64,000 nucleotides of DNA from Leptolyngbya sp. BL0902 (lineage in GTDB: Bacteria; Cyanobacteriota; Cyanobacteriia; Phormidesmidales; Phormidesmidaceae). Below are positions 37,119-48,156 of this stretch, piece by piece. The translations under genes were made by a program, and so were the position numbers. The number at the start of each line of letters is the position of its first letter. Position 1 is the first letter of the stretch. Under the pieces are notes generated by a model. It was not told the DNA's origin and ran no database searches. It was given only the letters and a program-made list of their open reading frames with translations. The stretch lies in assembly GCF_016403105.1 (NCBI RefSeq), contig NZ_CP046155.1, forward strand, positions 2,447,906-2,511,905, read 5' to 3'.

Positions 37119-38924
37119 ATGACAGAGGTTCCCGTCTCTCAGATTCGTAACTTTTCGATTATTGCCCACATCGACCACGGCAAATCGACCCTCGCGGATC
37201 GGCTTTTACATCGCACTGGCACCGTCAGCGACCGCGAAATGAAAGAGCAGTTCCTCGACAACATGGATCTGGAGCGGGAACGGGGTATCACCATCAAGCT
37301 CCAGGCCGCCCGCATGAACTACAAGGCCCAGGACGGCAAAGATTACATCCTGAACCTGATCGACACCCCCGGCCACGTCGATTTTTCCTACGAAGTCTCT
37401 CGCTCGCTGATTGCCTGCGAAGGGGCGCTGCTGGTGGTGGATGCCTCCCAGGGGGTCGAGGCGCAAACCCTGGCCAACGTGTATCTGGCCCTAGAAAACA
37501 ACCTGGAAATTATCCCGGTTCTCAATAAAATTGACCTGCCCGGAGCCGACCCAGAGCGGATCAAAGCTGAAATTGAAGAAATCATCGGCCTCGATTGCAG
37601 CAACGCCATCCTGGCCTCGGCTAAGGAAGGGGTGGGCATCGACGAAATCCTGGAGTCCATCGTTTACCTGGTGCCGCCGCCGCCGGATACCGTCGAACAA
37701 CCCCTCCGCGCCCTGATTTTCGACAGCTACTACGACCCCTATCGCGGTGTTATCGTCTACTTCCGGGTGATGGACGGCAGCATTCGCCACAAGGATAAAG
37801 TGCGGCTGATGGCCTCCGGCAAAGAGTACGAAATCGACGAACTGGGCGTGCTGGCCCCCACCCAAACCCGCGTCGATGAACTCCATGCCGGGGAAGTGGG
37901 CTACTTTGCGGCCTCCATCAAAGCCGTGGAAGATGCCCGCGTGGGCGACACCATTACCCTGGTGCAAAACCCCGCCACCGAGCCGCTTCCTGGCTATGCC
38001 GAAGCCAAGCCCATGGTGTTCTGCGGCCTCTTCCCCACCGCCTCCGACCAGTTTGAAGAACTGCGGGAAGCCCTGGAAAAACTGCGCCTCAGCGATGCGG
38101 CCCTGCAATACGAACCGGAAACCTCTAGCGCCATGGGGTTTGGCTTCCGCTGCGGATTTTTGGGCCTGTTGCACATGGAAATTGTGCAGGAACGCCTAGA
38201 GCGGGAATACAACCTAGATCTGATTACCACCGCCCCGTCGGTAATCTATCGGGTGACGACCATCCAGGGTGAAGTGCTGGAAATCGACAACCCCAGCACC
38301 CTGCCCGACCCCCAGGCCCGCGAGAAAATCGAAGAACCCTACGTCCAGCTCGACATGATCACCCCCGAAGAATACGTGGGGACGCTGATGGAACTGTGCC
38401 AGGGGCGGAGGGGTGAATTTAAAGACATGAAATACCTGGCCCAGGGTCGCACGACGCTGATCTACGAAGTGCCCCTGGCCGAGGTGGTGACGGACTTCTT
38501 CGACCAGATGAAATCCCGCACCAAGGGCTACGCCAGCATGGAATACCACCTAATTGGCTACCGCGAAAATCATCTCTCCCGGCTGGATATCCTGATCAAC
38601 GGCGACCGGGTCGATTCCCTGGCCTCCATCGTCCACCGCGACAAAGCCTACTACGTGGGCAAAGCCCTAGTGGAAAAACTCAAAGAACTGATCCCCCGTC
38701 ACCAGTTCAAAATCCCCATCCAAGCCGCCATCGGTAGCCGCATCATTGCCAGCGAAAGCATCCCCGCCCTGCGGAAGGACGTCTTGGCCAAGTGCTATGG
38801 GGGCGACATTTCTCGGAAGAAGAAACTGCTACAAAAGCAGGCAAAGGGTAAAAAACGCCTGAAGGCCATCGGTACCGTGGACGTGCCCCAGGAAGCTTTC
38901 ATGGCTGTCCTCAAGCTGTCCTAG
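37119..38924 (+). CDS. lepA: Elongation factor 4 (LepA GTPase)
   Basis: 601 residues, normal length. GTPase motifs are [10 protein letters not shown] (G1), the D-T-P-G-H G3 and N-K-I-D (G4). The C-terminal part carries the LepA-specific domain and basic tail (Q-K-Q-A-K-G-K-K-R). LepA acts on ribosomes under ionic or cold stress. The frame is open about 94 codons upstream, overlapping the RHH gene on the other strand, but homology begins at [11 protein letters not shown], so I start there. Confidence 0.97.
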   Translation: MTEVPVSQIRNFSIIAHIDHGKSTLADRLLHRTGTVSDREMKEQFLDNMDLERERGITIKLQAARMNYKAQDGKDYILNLIDTPGHVDFSYEVSRSLIACEGALLVVDASQGVEAQTLANVYLALENNLEIIPVLNKIDLPGADPERIKAEIEEIIGLDCSNAILASAKEGVGIDEILESIVYLVPPPPDTVEQPLRALIFDSYYDPYRGVIVYFRVMDGSIRHKDKVRLMASGKEYEIDELGVLAPTQTRVDELHAGEVGYFAASIKAVEDARVGDTITLVQNPATEPLPGYAEAKPMVFCGLFPTASDQFEELREALEKLRLSDAALQYEPETSSAMGFGFRCGFLGLLHMEIVQERLEREYNLDLITTAPSVIYRVTTIQGEVLEIDNPSTLPDPQAREKIEEPYVQLDMITPEEYVGTLMELCQGRRGEFKDMKYLAQGRTTLIYEVPLAEVVTDFFDQMKSRTKGYASMEYHLIGYRENHLSRLDILINGDRVDSLASIVHRDKAYYVGKALVEKLKELIPRHQFKIPIQAAIGSRIIASESIPALRKDVLAKCYGGDISRKKKLLQKQAKGKKRLKAIGTVDVPQEAFMAVLKLS

Positions 38925-39012
38925 GCCGCGCCTGCCCATACCGTCTGCCTAGATGGCGAAAAAGGGGATATCCTAAAGCATCGTCGGGCTACGCTCCCGT
39001 GGGGGGTTGGGT

Positions 39013-41085
39013 ATGGAGTATTGGGAATTTCTGCTGCAACAGGAGGGGGATCACCATTGGTTGCCCCTAGATACGGCGCAGATGGAAATTTTGGAGGGCC
39101 GCTACCGCATCATGGCCCACACCAGCGCGGCCCACACTCCGGTGCGGGTGCAGGTCAGCCAGCGGCTACTCGACCAAGATCCTCCCAAACGTCGCCATTT
39201 TAAGCGCCAGGGCCAAACCAATGCCGATGGGCTGATGGTGGTCATTCCCTTTACTCGGCTTCAGGCGGGCACCTGGGATATTCACTGCTCCAGCGTGCTC
39301 GAAGACGCTGCCAGCTCAGCCACCGAGGAAGCCCCTTGGGCCTACCGGGTTCAGCTTCAGGTGCTGCCGCCCGGAGGAGACGATGACGAGGTTTGGCTGC
39401 TGCCCTCCGATGAAGCGGATCTTGCCTCCGCCCCCGTGGCCCCTGTTCGTCGTGCGGTTCAGCCCGCTCTAGACTTGGAACAGGCCGCTGCCGCCCTCGA
39501 TGAAGCCCAGGCCGATCTCGCCACGGGCGACGCCCTCCAGGGCGGGGCACACCGTCTGCACCTCACCCAAACGGCTCTGCTAGGCCAGGAGGGCTCCGAG
39601 GTTGATCTCACAGGCCATGTGGTCGGAGCCCAGGCGGGAGAACCCTGTGCGGCCCTAGCCTGGGTGGTGCGGTTGGTCGATCCCCAAACGGCCACGGCGG
39701 TAGCCCTCACCCCCTTTGCCCTAGAAGCCGCCACCCTGCCAGCGGATTTTCATCTGTCCCTCTCCATTCCCCCCTACCTAGAGACGCGCCTGCTGTTGGG
39801 GGAACTGGCCCTAGTGCATACCCCAACCATTGCGGTGCTGGCCCTGCAACGGTTTACCCTCACGGTTGATTTGGCTTCTGTGTTTGACACCATCGCCAAC
39901 CAGGCCGAAGCAGAAACCGACTACATCCTCGATTTTGCTGGGGGTGGCCCCGGCCAAACCCTCACCGGAGAAGCCAAGGAGGAAACGCCCCCCAGTCGGC
40001 CTCTAGATTTGCCCCAGGGGCCACCTCGGTCGGTGCCCGTGTTCACCTTGCCCCGCGATGGGCTCAGCCTCCCCCCCAAGCTCTACGAGCCTTCCCCCCA
40101 CGAGGCCAGTGCTCGACGGCCTACGCTGCCACCCTTTGGGGCTCAACGGCCCAATACGCTGTCGCCCCAGCCCGCCCCGGCAGAGCCAGACACCCAGCCG
40201 GATGTCCTCGCTGACCTTAGCCCGGAAGCCCCTACCTCCCCTGTTGACCCGGTGCTGCCAGCGCTATCTACCGAGCCTGCCCCATCGGCCCAGACCACCA
40301 AGGAACCCCCAGCCCCCTCCAGCCCAGAACCGCCGCCGTCGGCCTCAGAGGGGACTCGTTCGGCCCTCCGCCTACCGCCCCTGCCCCACCCTCCATCTCC
40401 ATCCGCCCCGCCCCCCACTCCCAGCGTCCCCCTGCTGATGTCCCACGAAGTGGCGGGCTTCCGTGATCTGAACCTGCAAGAGCGGTTTTGGTCCCGCCTC
40501 AATGAGATGGCCGTGTCGATTCAGCAGGAGGCCCAAGACCGTCGCCCTGAGCCCGATACCGAATCACCCAGACCCACAGAAGACGCCGCCGCTATCCCAG
40601 CGCCCCCCGAACCCTTTGCGGGAGAAGTGGTCATCTACGAAGATGAGGACGAAACCCTCGGCCCACTCACTACCCCAGCGGCACAGGTCATCTCCCCCGT
40701 GCCCCCCACCTCCGATGAACCCCTCGCGCCACCCCAGCCAGATCTGGGCTTGCCCAGCGGCGACCTGATTGCGGGCGACCCCATCCTGGTAACGTTGCGC
40801 GTCCCCTTCCACCCCAACCGTCTGTACCTGAAGGTCTGGATCTCCGATCCACAGACCCGCAGCCTAGTGGACGAACCTCGCCAGGTGATGAACCTCCGCC
40901 CCAACGGCCACAACCAACTGGAAGGCAGTCTTCAAATGACGGTACCCCTGGGCTGTCTGGAAGCCGAATTTGAGGCCATCGCTGTCGATATGATGACCCA
41001 GCAGGAAAGCTACAAAACCACGGTGAGCCGAGCCATTATCCCCGCTGGCCTAGCGCCGCCCATCCAAGATGACTTTGACGTGTAG
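39013..41085 (+). CDS. Large uncharacterised cyanobacterial protein with Pro-rich middle
   Basis: 690 residues. An N-terminal domain (about 1-125) starts M-E-Y-W-E-F-L-L-Q-Q and has beta-rich patterning. A second beta-rich domain (about 180-300) follows. Residues about 315-590 are Pro/Ser/Glu-rich and probably disordered. A C-terminal beta domain (about 590-670, Y-L-K-V-W-I-S-D-P-Q-T-R and G-C-L-E-A-E-F-E-A) closes it. No signal peptide. I recognise it only as a conserved cyanobacterial type. I used the ATG instead of the TTG two codons earlier. It follows lepA after 88 bases. Confidence 0.75.
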   Translation: MEYWEFLLQQEGDHHWLPLDTAQMEILEGRYRIMAHTSAAHTPVRVQVSQRLLDQDPPKRRHFKRQGQTNADGLMVVIPFTRLQAGTWDIHCSSVLEDAASSATEEAPWAYRVQLQVLPPGGDDDEVWLLPSDEADLASAPVAPVRRAVQPALDLEQAAAALDEAQADLATGDALQGGAHRLHLTQTALLGQEGSEVDLTGHVVGAQAGEPCAALAWVVRLVDPQTATAVALTPFALEAATLPADFHLSLSIPPYLETRLLLGELALVHTPTIAVLALQRFTLTVDLASVFDTIANQAEAETDYILDFAGGGPGQTLTGEAKEETPPSRPLDLPQGPPRSVPVFTLPRDGLSLPPKLYEPSPHEASARRPTLPPFGAQRPNTLSPQPAPAEPDTQPDVLADLSPEAPTSPVDPVLPALSTEPAPSAQTTKEPPAPSSPEPPPSASEGTRSALRLPPLPHPPSPSAPPPTPSVPLLMSHEVAGFRDLNLQERFWSRLNEMAVSIQQEAQDRRPEPDTESPRPTEDAAAIPAPPEPFAGEVVIYEDEDETLGPLTTPAAQVISPVPPTSDEPLAPPQPDLGLPSGDLIAGDPILVTLRVPFHPNRLYLKVWISDPQTRSLVDEPRQVMNLRPNGHNQLEGSLQMTVPLGCLEAEFEAIAVDMMTQQESYKTTVSRAIIPAGLAPPIQDDFDV

Positions 41086-41283
41086 CGTCACCCTGATTGG
41101 CTGACAAAAATTACTAGACTCATCTCTATCGAACGATCAGGAGACCTGACCCCTACATGAAACCAATGCTGTAGGGGCGCGGTTTTCGCGACCAACGCAG
41201 AATAATTTATTAGTCAGGTTGGGTTCTGCTATGGTGCCACCTAACCTACAAAGCTAGTATCAATTTCAACCGATCTCATTACT

Positions 41284-41526
41284 TCAATTAATGACATCGC
41301 CCAATGAAATGCTCACTGTCACCTCGGCGATACGCACATCTCGATCTGTATAATTACCCTGTATCTCTGCTTTCTTGGCACGCATATCCTCAATTTCTAT
41401 ATTTTCTTTAAGGGTAAAAAGGGTCGCATATTCGATTTTCTCGATCTCGATCCAGTCTTCATCACTCCAACACTGAGAAACTGGCGAAGCTTCATTTTCG
41501 GCGGCAACAATAATCCACGCATTCAT
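41284..41526 (-). CDS. Small hypothetical protein in an AT-rich stretch
   Basis: 80 residues, acidic, beginning M-N-A-W-I-I-V-A-A-E-N-E and ending in a beta-like V-R-I-A-E-V-T-V-S-I. AGAGG lies about 8 bases before the ATG. The gene and its flanks (41090-41700) are clearly richer in A and T than the rest of the window, which suggests acquired DNA. I do not recognise it. Confidence 0.5.
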   Translation of the reverse strand: MNAWIIVAAENEASPVSQCWSDEDWIEIEKIEYATLFTLKENIEIEDMRAKKAEIQGNYTDRDVRIAEVTVSISLGDVIN

Positions 41527-41700
41527 AAAAAACCTCTGTCAAAAGTTAACGGTTTAATTTTAGTTGATAGATATATGGAATGGGTATGAAAGAAAGATAA
41601 ATTCGGCAGGTAATTTGATTCTGTAGACAGACATTTTTTGATAATTCTCCGCAAAAATACACTTGATTTATCAGCGCAGGCTTACGGTTCTTGACAATGC

Positions 41701-43968
41701 TTAACTTTCTGAAACCGATGATTGTTCTCGCTGCCAATCGGCCCGCACTAGGCGAATTTCATCGAAGGAGTAACTGTCTCCCAGTCGTTCGCGGAGGTCG
41801 CTGAGGGCAAAGGTCTCTTTGGTGTCTAGAACTTGGCGGATAGTGGATTGTCGGGCGGGGGGAACTAGGGCGTCTAAGTTAATGGATTCACCGTTGAGAA
41901 TCAGCAGTTCTAGATGGGTAGCAATGGTGACGGGTTTTAGGCCGCGTTCTTGGGCAATGGCTTCAATACTGTGGCCCTGCTGGAACAGTTGTAGGGTCAG
42001 CCGATGGGTGTTGCCAACGGGTTGAGGACGGCTGCTGAAAGTCTGGGGCTGGTTGGTATTGGATGGGAGAGTGATTGGGGGCGCGGCAGAGGTAGAAATC
42101 GGTTGAGTTGGGAGGCCATTATCAGCACAGAATTGATGGATAACGTCCAAAAAAGCGTCACCATATTGATTAAGTTTGCGGCTGCCGACACCGGAAAGCT
42201 GGCCAAACTCTGCTAAGGTTTTGGGCCGTTTTTGGGCCATTTGTTTGAGGGTCGATTCGTGAAAAACGACGTAGGGCGGCACACTTTGTTGGTCGGCCAA
42301 TCGTTTGCGGAGAGCTTTGAGTTCGGTCAGTAGGGCGACGGTTTCAGGGGCATTATCAAACTTGACTGATTCCGTCGTTGATCGGGTTTCAACGGGTTTG
42401 ATATCCTTGGGTACAGCGACCTCAACGGTGAGTTGTTTGCGGAGAATTTGCCAGCTTGCGGCATTCAGTTTGAGTACCGGAAATCCGTCGGTGGTTTCGT
42501 CTACAAAACGCTGATGCAAGAGGGAACGGCCTAGTAATTTCCACTCTTCGACGGAGCGATCTTTACCGATACCGTGGGTGGAAAGTTTGTCGTGGCCGAG
42601 GTTCACCACCTTTTGATTTTTGGAGCCGCGCAGGACGTCGATGATGTGCATCATGCCGAAGCGTTCTTGGCAGCGGGCCACGCAGGAGAGGAACTTTTGG
42701 GCCTCAATCGTCCAGTCTTCGATGGGGGGCGGGTTGGTGCAGTTGTCGCACTGGTGGCACAGCCCCGCCAGGGTTTCGCCAAAGTAGCTGAGCTGAATTT
42801 GGCGGCGACATACCGTACTTTCGGCATAGTCCACCATTTGCCGCAGTTGTTGGCGGGCGATGCGCTGCTCGGTTTCGTCGGGCTTTTGGCCAATCAAATA
42901 TTCCGCTGTGGCTACATCGCCATAGGCCAAAAATAGCGTGCAGTGGGCGGGTTCGCCATCTCGTCCGGCCCGTCCGCTTTCTTGGTAGTAGCCCTCGATG
43001 TTGCGGGGAATGTCGTAGTGGATGACAAACCGCACATCGGGCTTGTTGATGCCCATGCCAAAGGCCACCGTGGCTACCATCAGCCGAACATCGTCGCGAA
43101 TGAAGCGGGTTTGGTTGTCGCGCCGCACCTCGTCCGCCAGTCCGGCATGGTAGGGCAGTACCGATTCTCCGTCTTGGGTCAGCTTTAGGGCCAGTTCATC
43201 CACCCGCTTGCGGCTGAGGCAGTAGATAATCCCCGATCCCGTTTGCGATCTGACCTGTTGCAGCAACTGCTGATAGCCGTCTCGCCCCTTGGGTCGCACT
43301 TCGTAGAACAAATTAGGCCGATTAAAGCTGGAAACCTGCACCAGCGGATCTCGCAGCCGCAGTTGTTGGGCAATGTCTTGGCGCACTCGTTCCGTGGCGG
43401 TGGCCGTCAACGCTAGCAAACTAATCTGGGGGAAGCGCTCCCGCAGTTCGTGCAGCCGCCGATATTCGGGCCGAAAATCGTGGCCCCACTCGCTCACACA
43501 GTGGGCTTCGTCAATGGCAAAACCGCTAATGCCCACCGTCTGGCTCAGGTTGTTGAGAAACTGGATAAACCCCAGATTCTGCAACCGTTCCGGCGATACG
43601 TAGAGCAGTTTAATGTCTCCCCGCAGCAGGGCCGCTTCCCGCTGGCGCAGGGCCTCACCATCCAGGGAACTATTCAAAAACGTGGCGGCAATGCCGTTAT
43701 CTTGCAGGCCCGCTACCTGATCCTGCATCAGGGCAATCAGCGGCGACACCACCACCATGACGCCAATCTTCAACAACGCGGGCAACTGGTAACACAGCGA
43801 CTTGCCACCCCCTGTGGGCATAATCACCAGGGTGTCTTGATTCTTCAGCGCTGCCTCAATCACCCGCCGCTGCCCAGGCCGAAACTCGTCGTAGCCAAAG
43901 TGGTGCTTCAGCGCTTTTTCGAGGGAGGGGAAGTCCGCCACGGGAGTTGCCGCCTGAGCCATAGTCAT
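41701..43968 (-). CDS. recQ: ATP-dependent DNA helicase RecQ
   Basis: 755 residues. The helicase core has Walker A M-P-T-G-G-G-K-S near 50-57, the D-E-A-H box, and motif VI with Q-E-S-G-R-A-G-R-D. The RQC part has the four zinc cysteines (C-R-R-Q and C-H-Q-C-D-N-C). An HRDC domain follows at about 515-590 and a C-terminal helix-turn-helix extension (H-S-I-E-A-I-A-Q-E-R-G) at about 650-740. RecQ unwinds 3'-5' at forks and recombination intermediates. Two ATGs lie two codons apart; the first is used without a clear ribosome site. Confidence 0.95.
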   Translation of the reverse strand: MTMAQAATPVADFPSLEKALKHHFGYDEFRPGQRRVIEAALKNQDTLVIMPTGGGKSLCYQLPALLKIGVMVVVSPLIALMQDQVAGLQDNGIAATFLNSSLDGEALRQREAALLRGDIKLLYVSPERLQNLGFIQFLNNLSQTVGISGFAIDEAHCVSEWGHDFRPEYRRLHELRERFPQISLLALTATATERVRQDIAQQLRLRDPLVQVSSFNRPNLFYEVRPKGRDGYQQLLQQVRSQTGSGIIYCLSRKRVDELALKLTQDGESVLPYHAGLADEVRRDNQTRFIRDDVRLMVATVAFGMGINKPDVRFVIHYDIPRNIEGYYQESGRAGRDGEPAHCTLFLAYGDVATAEYLIGQKPDETEQRIARQQLRQMVDYAESTVCRRQIQLSYFGETLAGLCHQCDNCTNPPPIEDWTIEAQKFLSCVARCQERFGMMHIIDVLRGSKNQKVVNLGHDKLSTHGIGKDRSVEEWKLLGRSLLHQRFVDETTDGFPVLKLNAASWQILRKQLTVEVAVPKDIKPVETRSTTESVKFDNAPETVALLTELKALRKRLADQQSVPPYVVFHESTLKQMAQKRPKTLAEFGQLSGVGSRKLNQYGDAFLDVIHQFCADNGLPTQPISTSAAPPITLPSNTNQPQTFSSRPQPVGNTHRLTLQLFQQGHSIEAIAQERGLKPVTIATHLELLILNGESINLDALVPPARQSTIRQVLDTKETFALSDLRERLGDSYSFDEIRLVRADWQREQSSVSES

Positions 43969-44079
43969 GTGTTGTTACCGATAAACCCTGGGCTACCTAG
44001 GATACCCGTACTAGATTCTACGCGGACGACCTTGGTTTGTCATTCCGCCAAATCACCTGACAACATTGCGCCTATCAAC

Positions 44080-46116
44080 TTAGGCGGAGGCTGCCAGACT
44101 AGAATCGGCCTCCTCGGTCGCCACTTCTTCAAAGCGGATGATGTCTTGGCGAGGGTTGGCATGGCTAACCCGCACCTGGAACTGTTCCCCTAGGGCGACG
44201 GAACGGTTAAAACGCATGGCCAGTTCTAGGCCCAAGTCTTCTACCATAATCAGCCCCAGGCCGTCATCCTCCCGCAGCCAGCGCAGCAGCATCACATCCC
44301 ACACCTCGCTTTGGTTACGGCGCAGGTATTCCAAAGCCCAGTAGCGCTTGGTTTGGCGTTCTACCAGGGTGGCTTCGTAGGCGGCGGTGCTGGCCCCTTG
44401 GGCAAGTTCCGTCACTTCGTGGGAGGAAAAAGGCGGTGGATCGCCGCGCAGGTGGGCCTTGAGCTGGAAGTGAACGATCAAATCCAGGTAGCGACGGATG
44501 GGGGAGGTGACTTGGCTGTAGCTGTTGAGGCCCAGGGTAGCGTGGCGGCTGGGGGTCACGCCCACCTCACTGCGGGTCATGCAGCGGCGAATGGCGGAAT
44601 CGCGCACCCAACCCGTTGGCAGTTGGATCAGTTCTTCGTCGGAGGGCAATTCTGGCTGGGGCTGGCTGCGGAAAGGAATCGCGAGGTCGTGGGTTTGGCC
44701 ATAGTGGGCGGCCACCTCTCCGGCTAGGATCATCATCTCCGCCACCATCTGACGGGCCGAAGAATCCTCCAGCACCTCGATCACAATGTCGTCTTCGGCC
44801 TCCCGCACCTTAATGACGGATTCGGGCATGTTGATGTTAATCGCGCCCTGAGTCACCCGCCACTGCCCTCTCACCTGAGCCCATCGGGCTAGGTCATGCA
44901 GTTCTGGCTCGGCGGTAATGCCCAGTTCCAGCAGTTCGTCCACGTCTTCGTAGGTGAGACGGTAGGTGGGCTTGATTAGGCTGGTGGCGATGGTGTAATC
45001 CTGCACGTCCCCAGCCTCGCCGAGGACAATGCCAAAGCTGAGGGCGCAGCAAATCTGCCCCTGCACCAGGCTCATCGGCCCGGTGGCCAGCTCGGCGGGG
45101 AACATGGGAATGATGCCCGTGGGTAGGTAGACCGTGGTGCAGCGGCGGCGGGCTTCCAAGTCCAAATCATCGCCGGGGATCACCCAGCGGGTGGGGTCGG
45201 CGATGTGAATCCAAATCCGCTGGCGACCATCCTCTAGGGTTTCGAGGCTGAGGCCGTCGTCAATTTCTTGGGTGCTGGCATCGTCAACGGTGTAGACCTT
45301 GAGGGGGGTCAGGTCTAGGCGCTGGGGATCATCGAGATCGGGCGGCGGAGACTGGAGCCGCTGCTGCACCATAGTTAGGGTGTCCTCGGAGAATTGGCTG
45401 GGGATCTGGCTGCGGCGCAGGGCCAGATTTTCGTGGGGCTGCCACAATCCCCATGCCACTAGGGTATCAAATGCGCCCGCCGCCGTTGAGGCACAGCCCA
45501 TCGCATTCAGCAATTCCACGGCCTGGTTGCGCTGGCTAGATTCCTCCCCCAGCAGGGCAAAGCGTTCTAGGACTTCGATGCGAGGGCGATCCGTTTTGTC
45601 CCAGGCCACGGCTTCTCCCGCCAAGCCCTGACGCGCCTTGGCCATGAAGGATTCCCATTCCTGCTGACGCTGGGTTTCCCGCTCCATCTGGTGCTTAATT
45701 TCGTTGACCTGACTCGCAGGGCGAGGTTCGTAGCGGTCGCCCTTTTGCTTGAAATAAATCTTATCTTCGCTCAGCAACCGATGGGCCGCGTAGCACAGGG
45801 GCGGGCTTTGGTCGGAAAACAACAGCGCCGCCAGGGAAGCCGGATCGGCGGATTCCTCCGATTCCGTCAAAAATTCCCAGGCCACCTCCAGGCTAGAGGG
45901 GTCGATATAGCCCTCCGCCTCGTTTAAAAATGCTGAAATGTCGGCGGGAGTATACCTCTCGCCGACCACTTCATAGCTCATCTCTCTGGGATGTAGGGTA
46001 TGGGATTGGCCACGATCATCCATGACCACCCAGTTTTTCTTGCCCTCAGGCCGATCAACGACCCCCAGGCGGGGCTGACCCTGGTGTTTGAATTCGACTA
46101 ATGTTCCCTTTTCCAC
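44080..46116 (-). CDS. rnr: Ribonuclease R/II family exoribonuclease
   Basis: 678 residues, GTG start. The RNB catalytic domain (about 265-590) has V-D-D-A-S-T-Q-E-I-D-D-G with the metal-binding aspartates, and S-Q-V-T-S-P-I-R-R-Y-L-D-L near its end. A short S1-like C-terminal region follows and the Ser/Ala tail ends the protein. The N-terminal domain is the cyanobacterial form. It degrades RNA 3'-5'. It lies 38 bases downstream of rpsR in the conserved rpmG-rpsR-rnr order, linking RNA decay with ribosomal protein expression. Confidence 0.92.
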   Translation of the reverse strand: MEKGTLVEFKHQGQPRLGVVDRPEGKKNWVVMDDRGQSHTLHPREMSYEVVGERYTPADISAFLNEAEGYIDPSSLEVAWEFLTESEESADPASLAALLFSDQSPPLCYAAHRLLSEDKIYFKQKGDRYEPRPASQVNEIKHQMERETQRQQEWESFMAKARQGLAGEAVAWDKTDRPRIEVLERFALLGEESSQRNQAVELLNAMGCASTAAGAFDTLVAWGLWQPHENLALRRSQIPSQFSEDTLTMVQQRLQSPPPDLDDPQRLDLTPLKVYTVDDASTQEIDDGLSLETLEDGRQRIWIHIADPTRWVIPGDDLDLEARRRCTTVYLPTGIIPMFPAELATGPMSLVQGQICCALSFGIVLGEAGDVQDYTIATSLIKPTYRLTYEDVDELLELGITAEPELHDLARWAQVRGQWRVTQGAININMPESVIKVREAEDDIVIEVLEDSSARQMVAEMMILAGEVAAHYGQTHDLAIPFRSQPQPELPSDEELIQLPTGWVRDSAIRRCMTRSEVGVTPSRHATLGLNSYSQVTSPIRRYLDLIVHFQLKAHLRGDPPPFSSHEVTELAQGASTAAYEATLVERQTKRYWALEYLRRNQSEVWDVMLLRWLREDDGLGLIMVEDLGLELAMRFNRSVALGEQFQVRVSHANPRQDIIRFEEVATEEADSSLAASA

Positions 46117-46154
46117 CAGAACCCTACCCTACAATCGCCATCTCTAAGCCTAGC

Positions 46155-46370
46155 CTAGCCTTCCCCGTTCACATAGGGGAGTAGGGCCAGAATGCGGGCG
46201 CGTTTGATGGCGACGGTGAGATCCCGCTGCTGCTGAGCGGTCAAGCCAGTAATCCGGCGGGGCAGAATTTTGCCGCGCTCGGTGACGAACTTGCGGAGCA
46301 AGTCTACGTCTTTGTAGTCAATTTTTTCTTCGGGCTTGATTGGAGATACTCGACGACGAAAATAGGCCAT
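46155..46370 (-). CDS. rpsR: 30S ribosomal protein S18
   Basis: 71 residues. The core [12 protein letters not shown] and [12 protein letters not shown] is standard for bS18. It sits on the small-subunit platform. It starts nine bases after rpmG ends and is certainly in the same operon. Confidence 0.98.
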   Translation of the reverse strand: MAYFRRRVSPIKPEEKIDYKDVDLLRKFVTERGKILPRRITGLTAQQQRDLTVAIKRARILALLPYVNGEG

Positions 46371-46379
46371 GGGAGTTGC

Positions 46380-46568
46380 TTACTTGATTTCTTTGTGGAC
46401 GGTGTGCTTGTTGCAGTGGGTGCAGAACTTCTTCAGTTCGATGCGGCCCGTCGTGTTGCGACGGTTCTTTTGGGTGGTGTAGCGAGATACACCGTTAGAG
46501 CGCTTGTCCGGGTTAGTCCGGCATTCAGTGCACTCAAGGGTAATGACGAGGCGGACGCCTTTAGCCAT
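46380..46568 (-). CDS. rpmG: 50S ribosomal protein L33
   Basis: 62 residues with two C-x-x-C pairs (C-T-E-C and C-T-H-C), the zinc-binding form of bL33. First gene of rpmG-rpsR-rnr. Confidence 0.98.
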   Translation of the reverse strand: MAKGVRLVITLECTECRTNPDKRSNGVSRYTTQKNRRNTTGRIELKKFCTHCNKHTVHKEIK

Positions 46569-46617
46569 GACAGTTCACCTAGAGTAGTGCGGATATGAAG
46601 TTAAGACACAGTCTTTC

Positions 46618-46647
46618 AGTATCCCACGGCAAGTCGATAAATGCCAA
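46618..46647 (-). promoter_or_regulatory. Promoter of the rpmG-rpsR-rnr operon
   Basis: On the minus strand TTGGCA (46642-46647), an 18-base spacer and GATACT (46618-46623), about 50 bases before the rpmG ATG. This fits a housekeeping sigma factor. Confidence 0.5.
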
Positions 46648-46680
46648 TAGTTGATCCGGTTTGCTAGGCCAGAGAGCCCC

Positions 46681-46708
46681 TTGTTCACCCTACATTTCCT
46701 GATATTCT
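46681..46708 (+). promoter_or_regulatory. Candidate promoter of serS
   Basis: TTGTTC (46681-46686), a 16-base spacer, TATTCT (46703-46708). It lies 54 bases before the serS start and is divergent from the rpmG promoter. Confidence 0.4.
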
Positions 46709-46752
46709 GGACTATTGGCTAGGCCCAGCGGGCACTAGTGGGCGAATTCTAA

Positions 46753-48039
<1,287 letters not shown>

Positions 48040-48156
48040 GCCCATCCTATAGCCCCCATAACGAATCGGCGCTGTAACGGAACGGGTACTGGCGATTGAG
48101 CGGTATACAATCGAGAGAAATTTGCCTCGAACACCACCGTTTAGAGCGTCCTTCCC

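Noticed and set aside
41546-41737. A 63-codon frame at the end of recQ
   Set aside because: It overlaps the recQ 3' end on the same strand in another frame, lies in AT-rich DNA and has no ribosome site.
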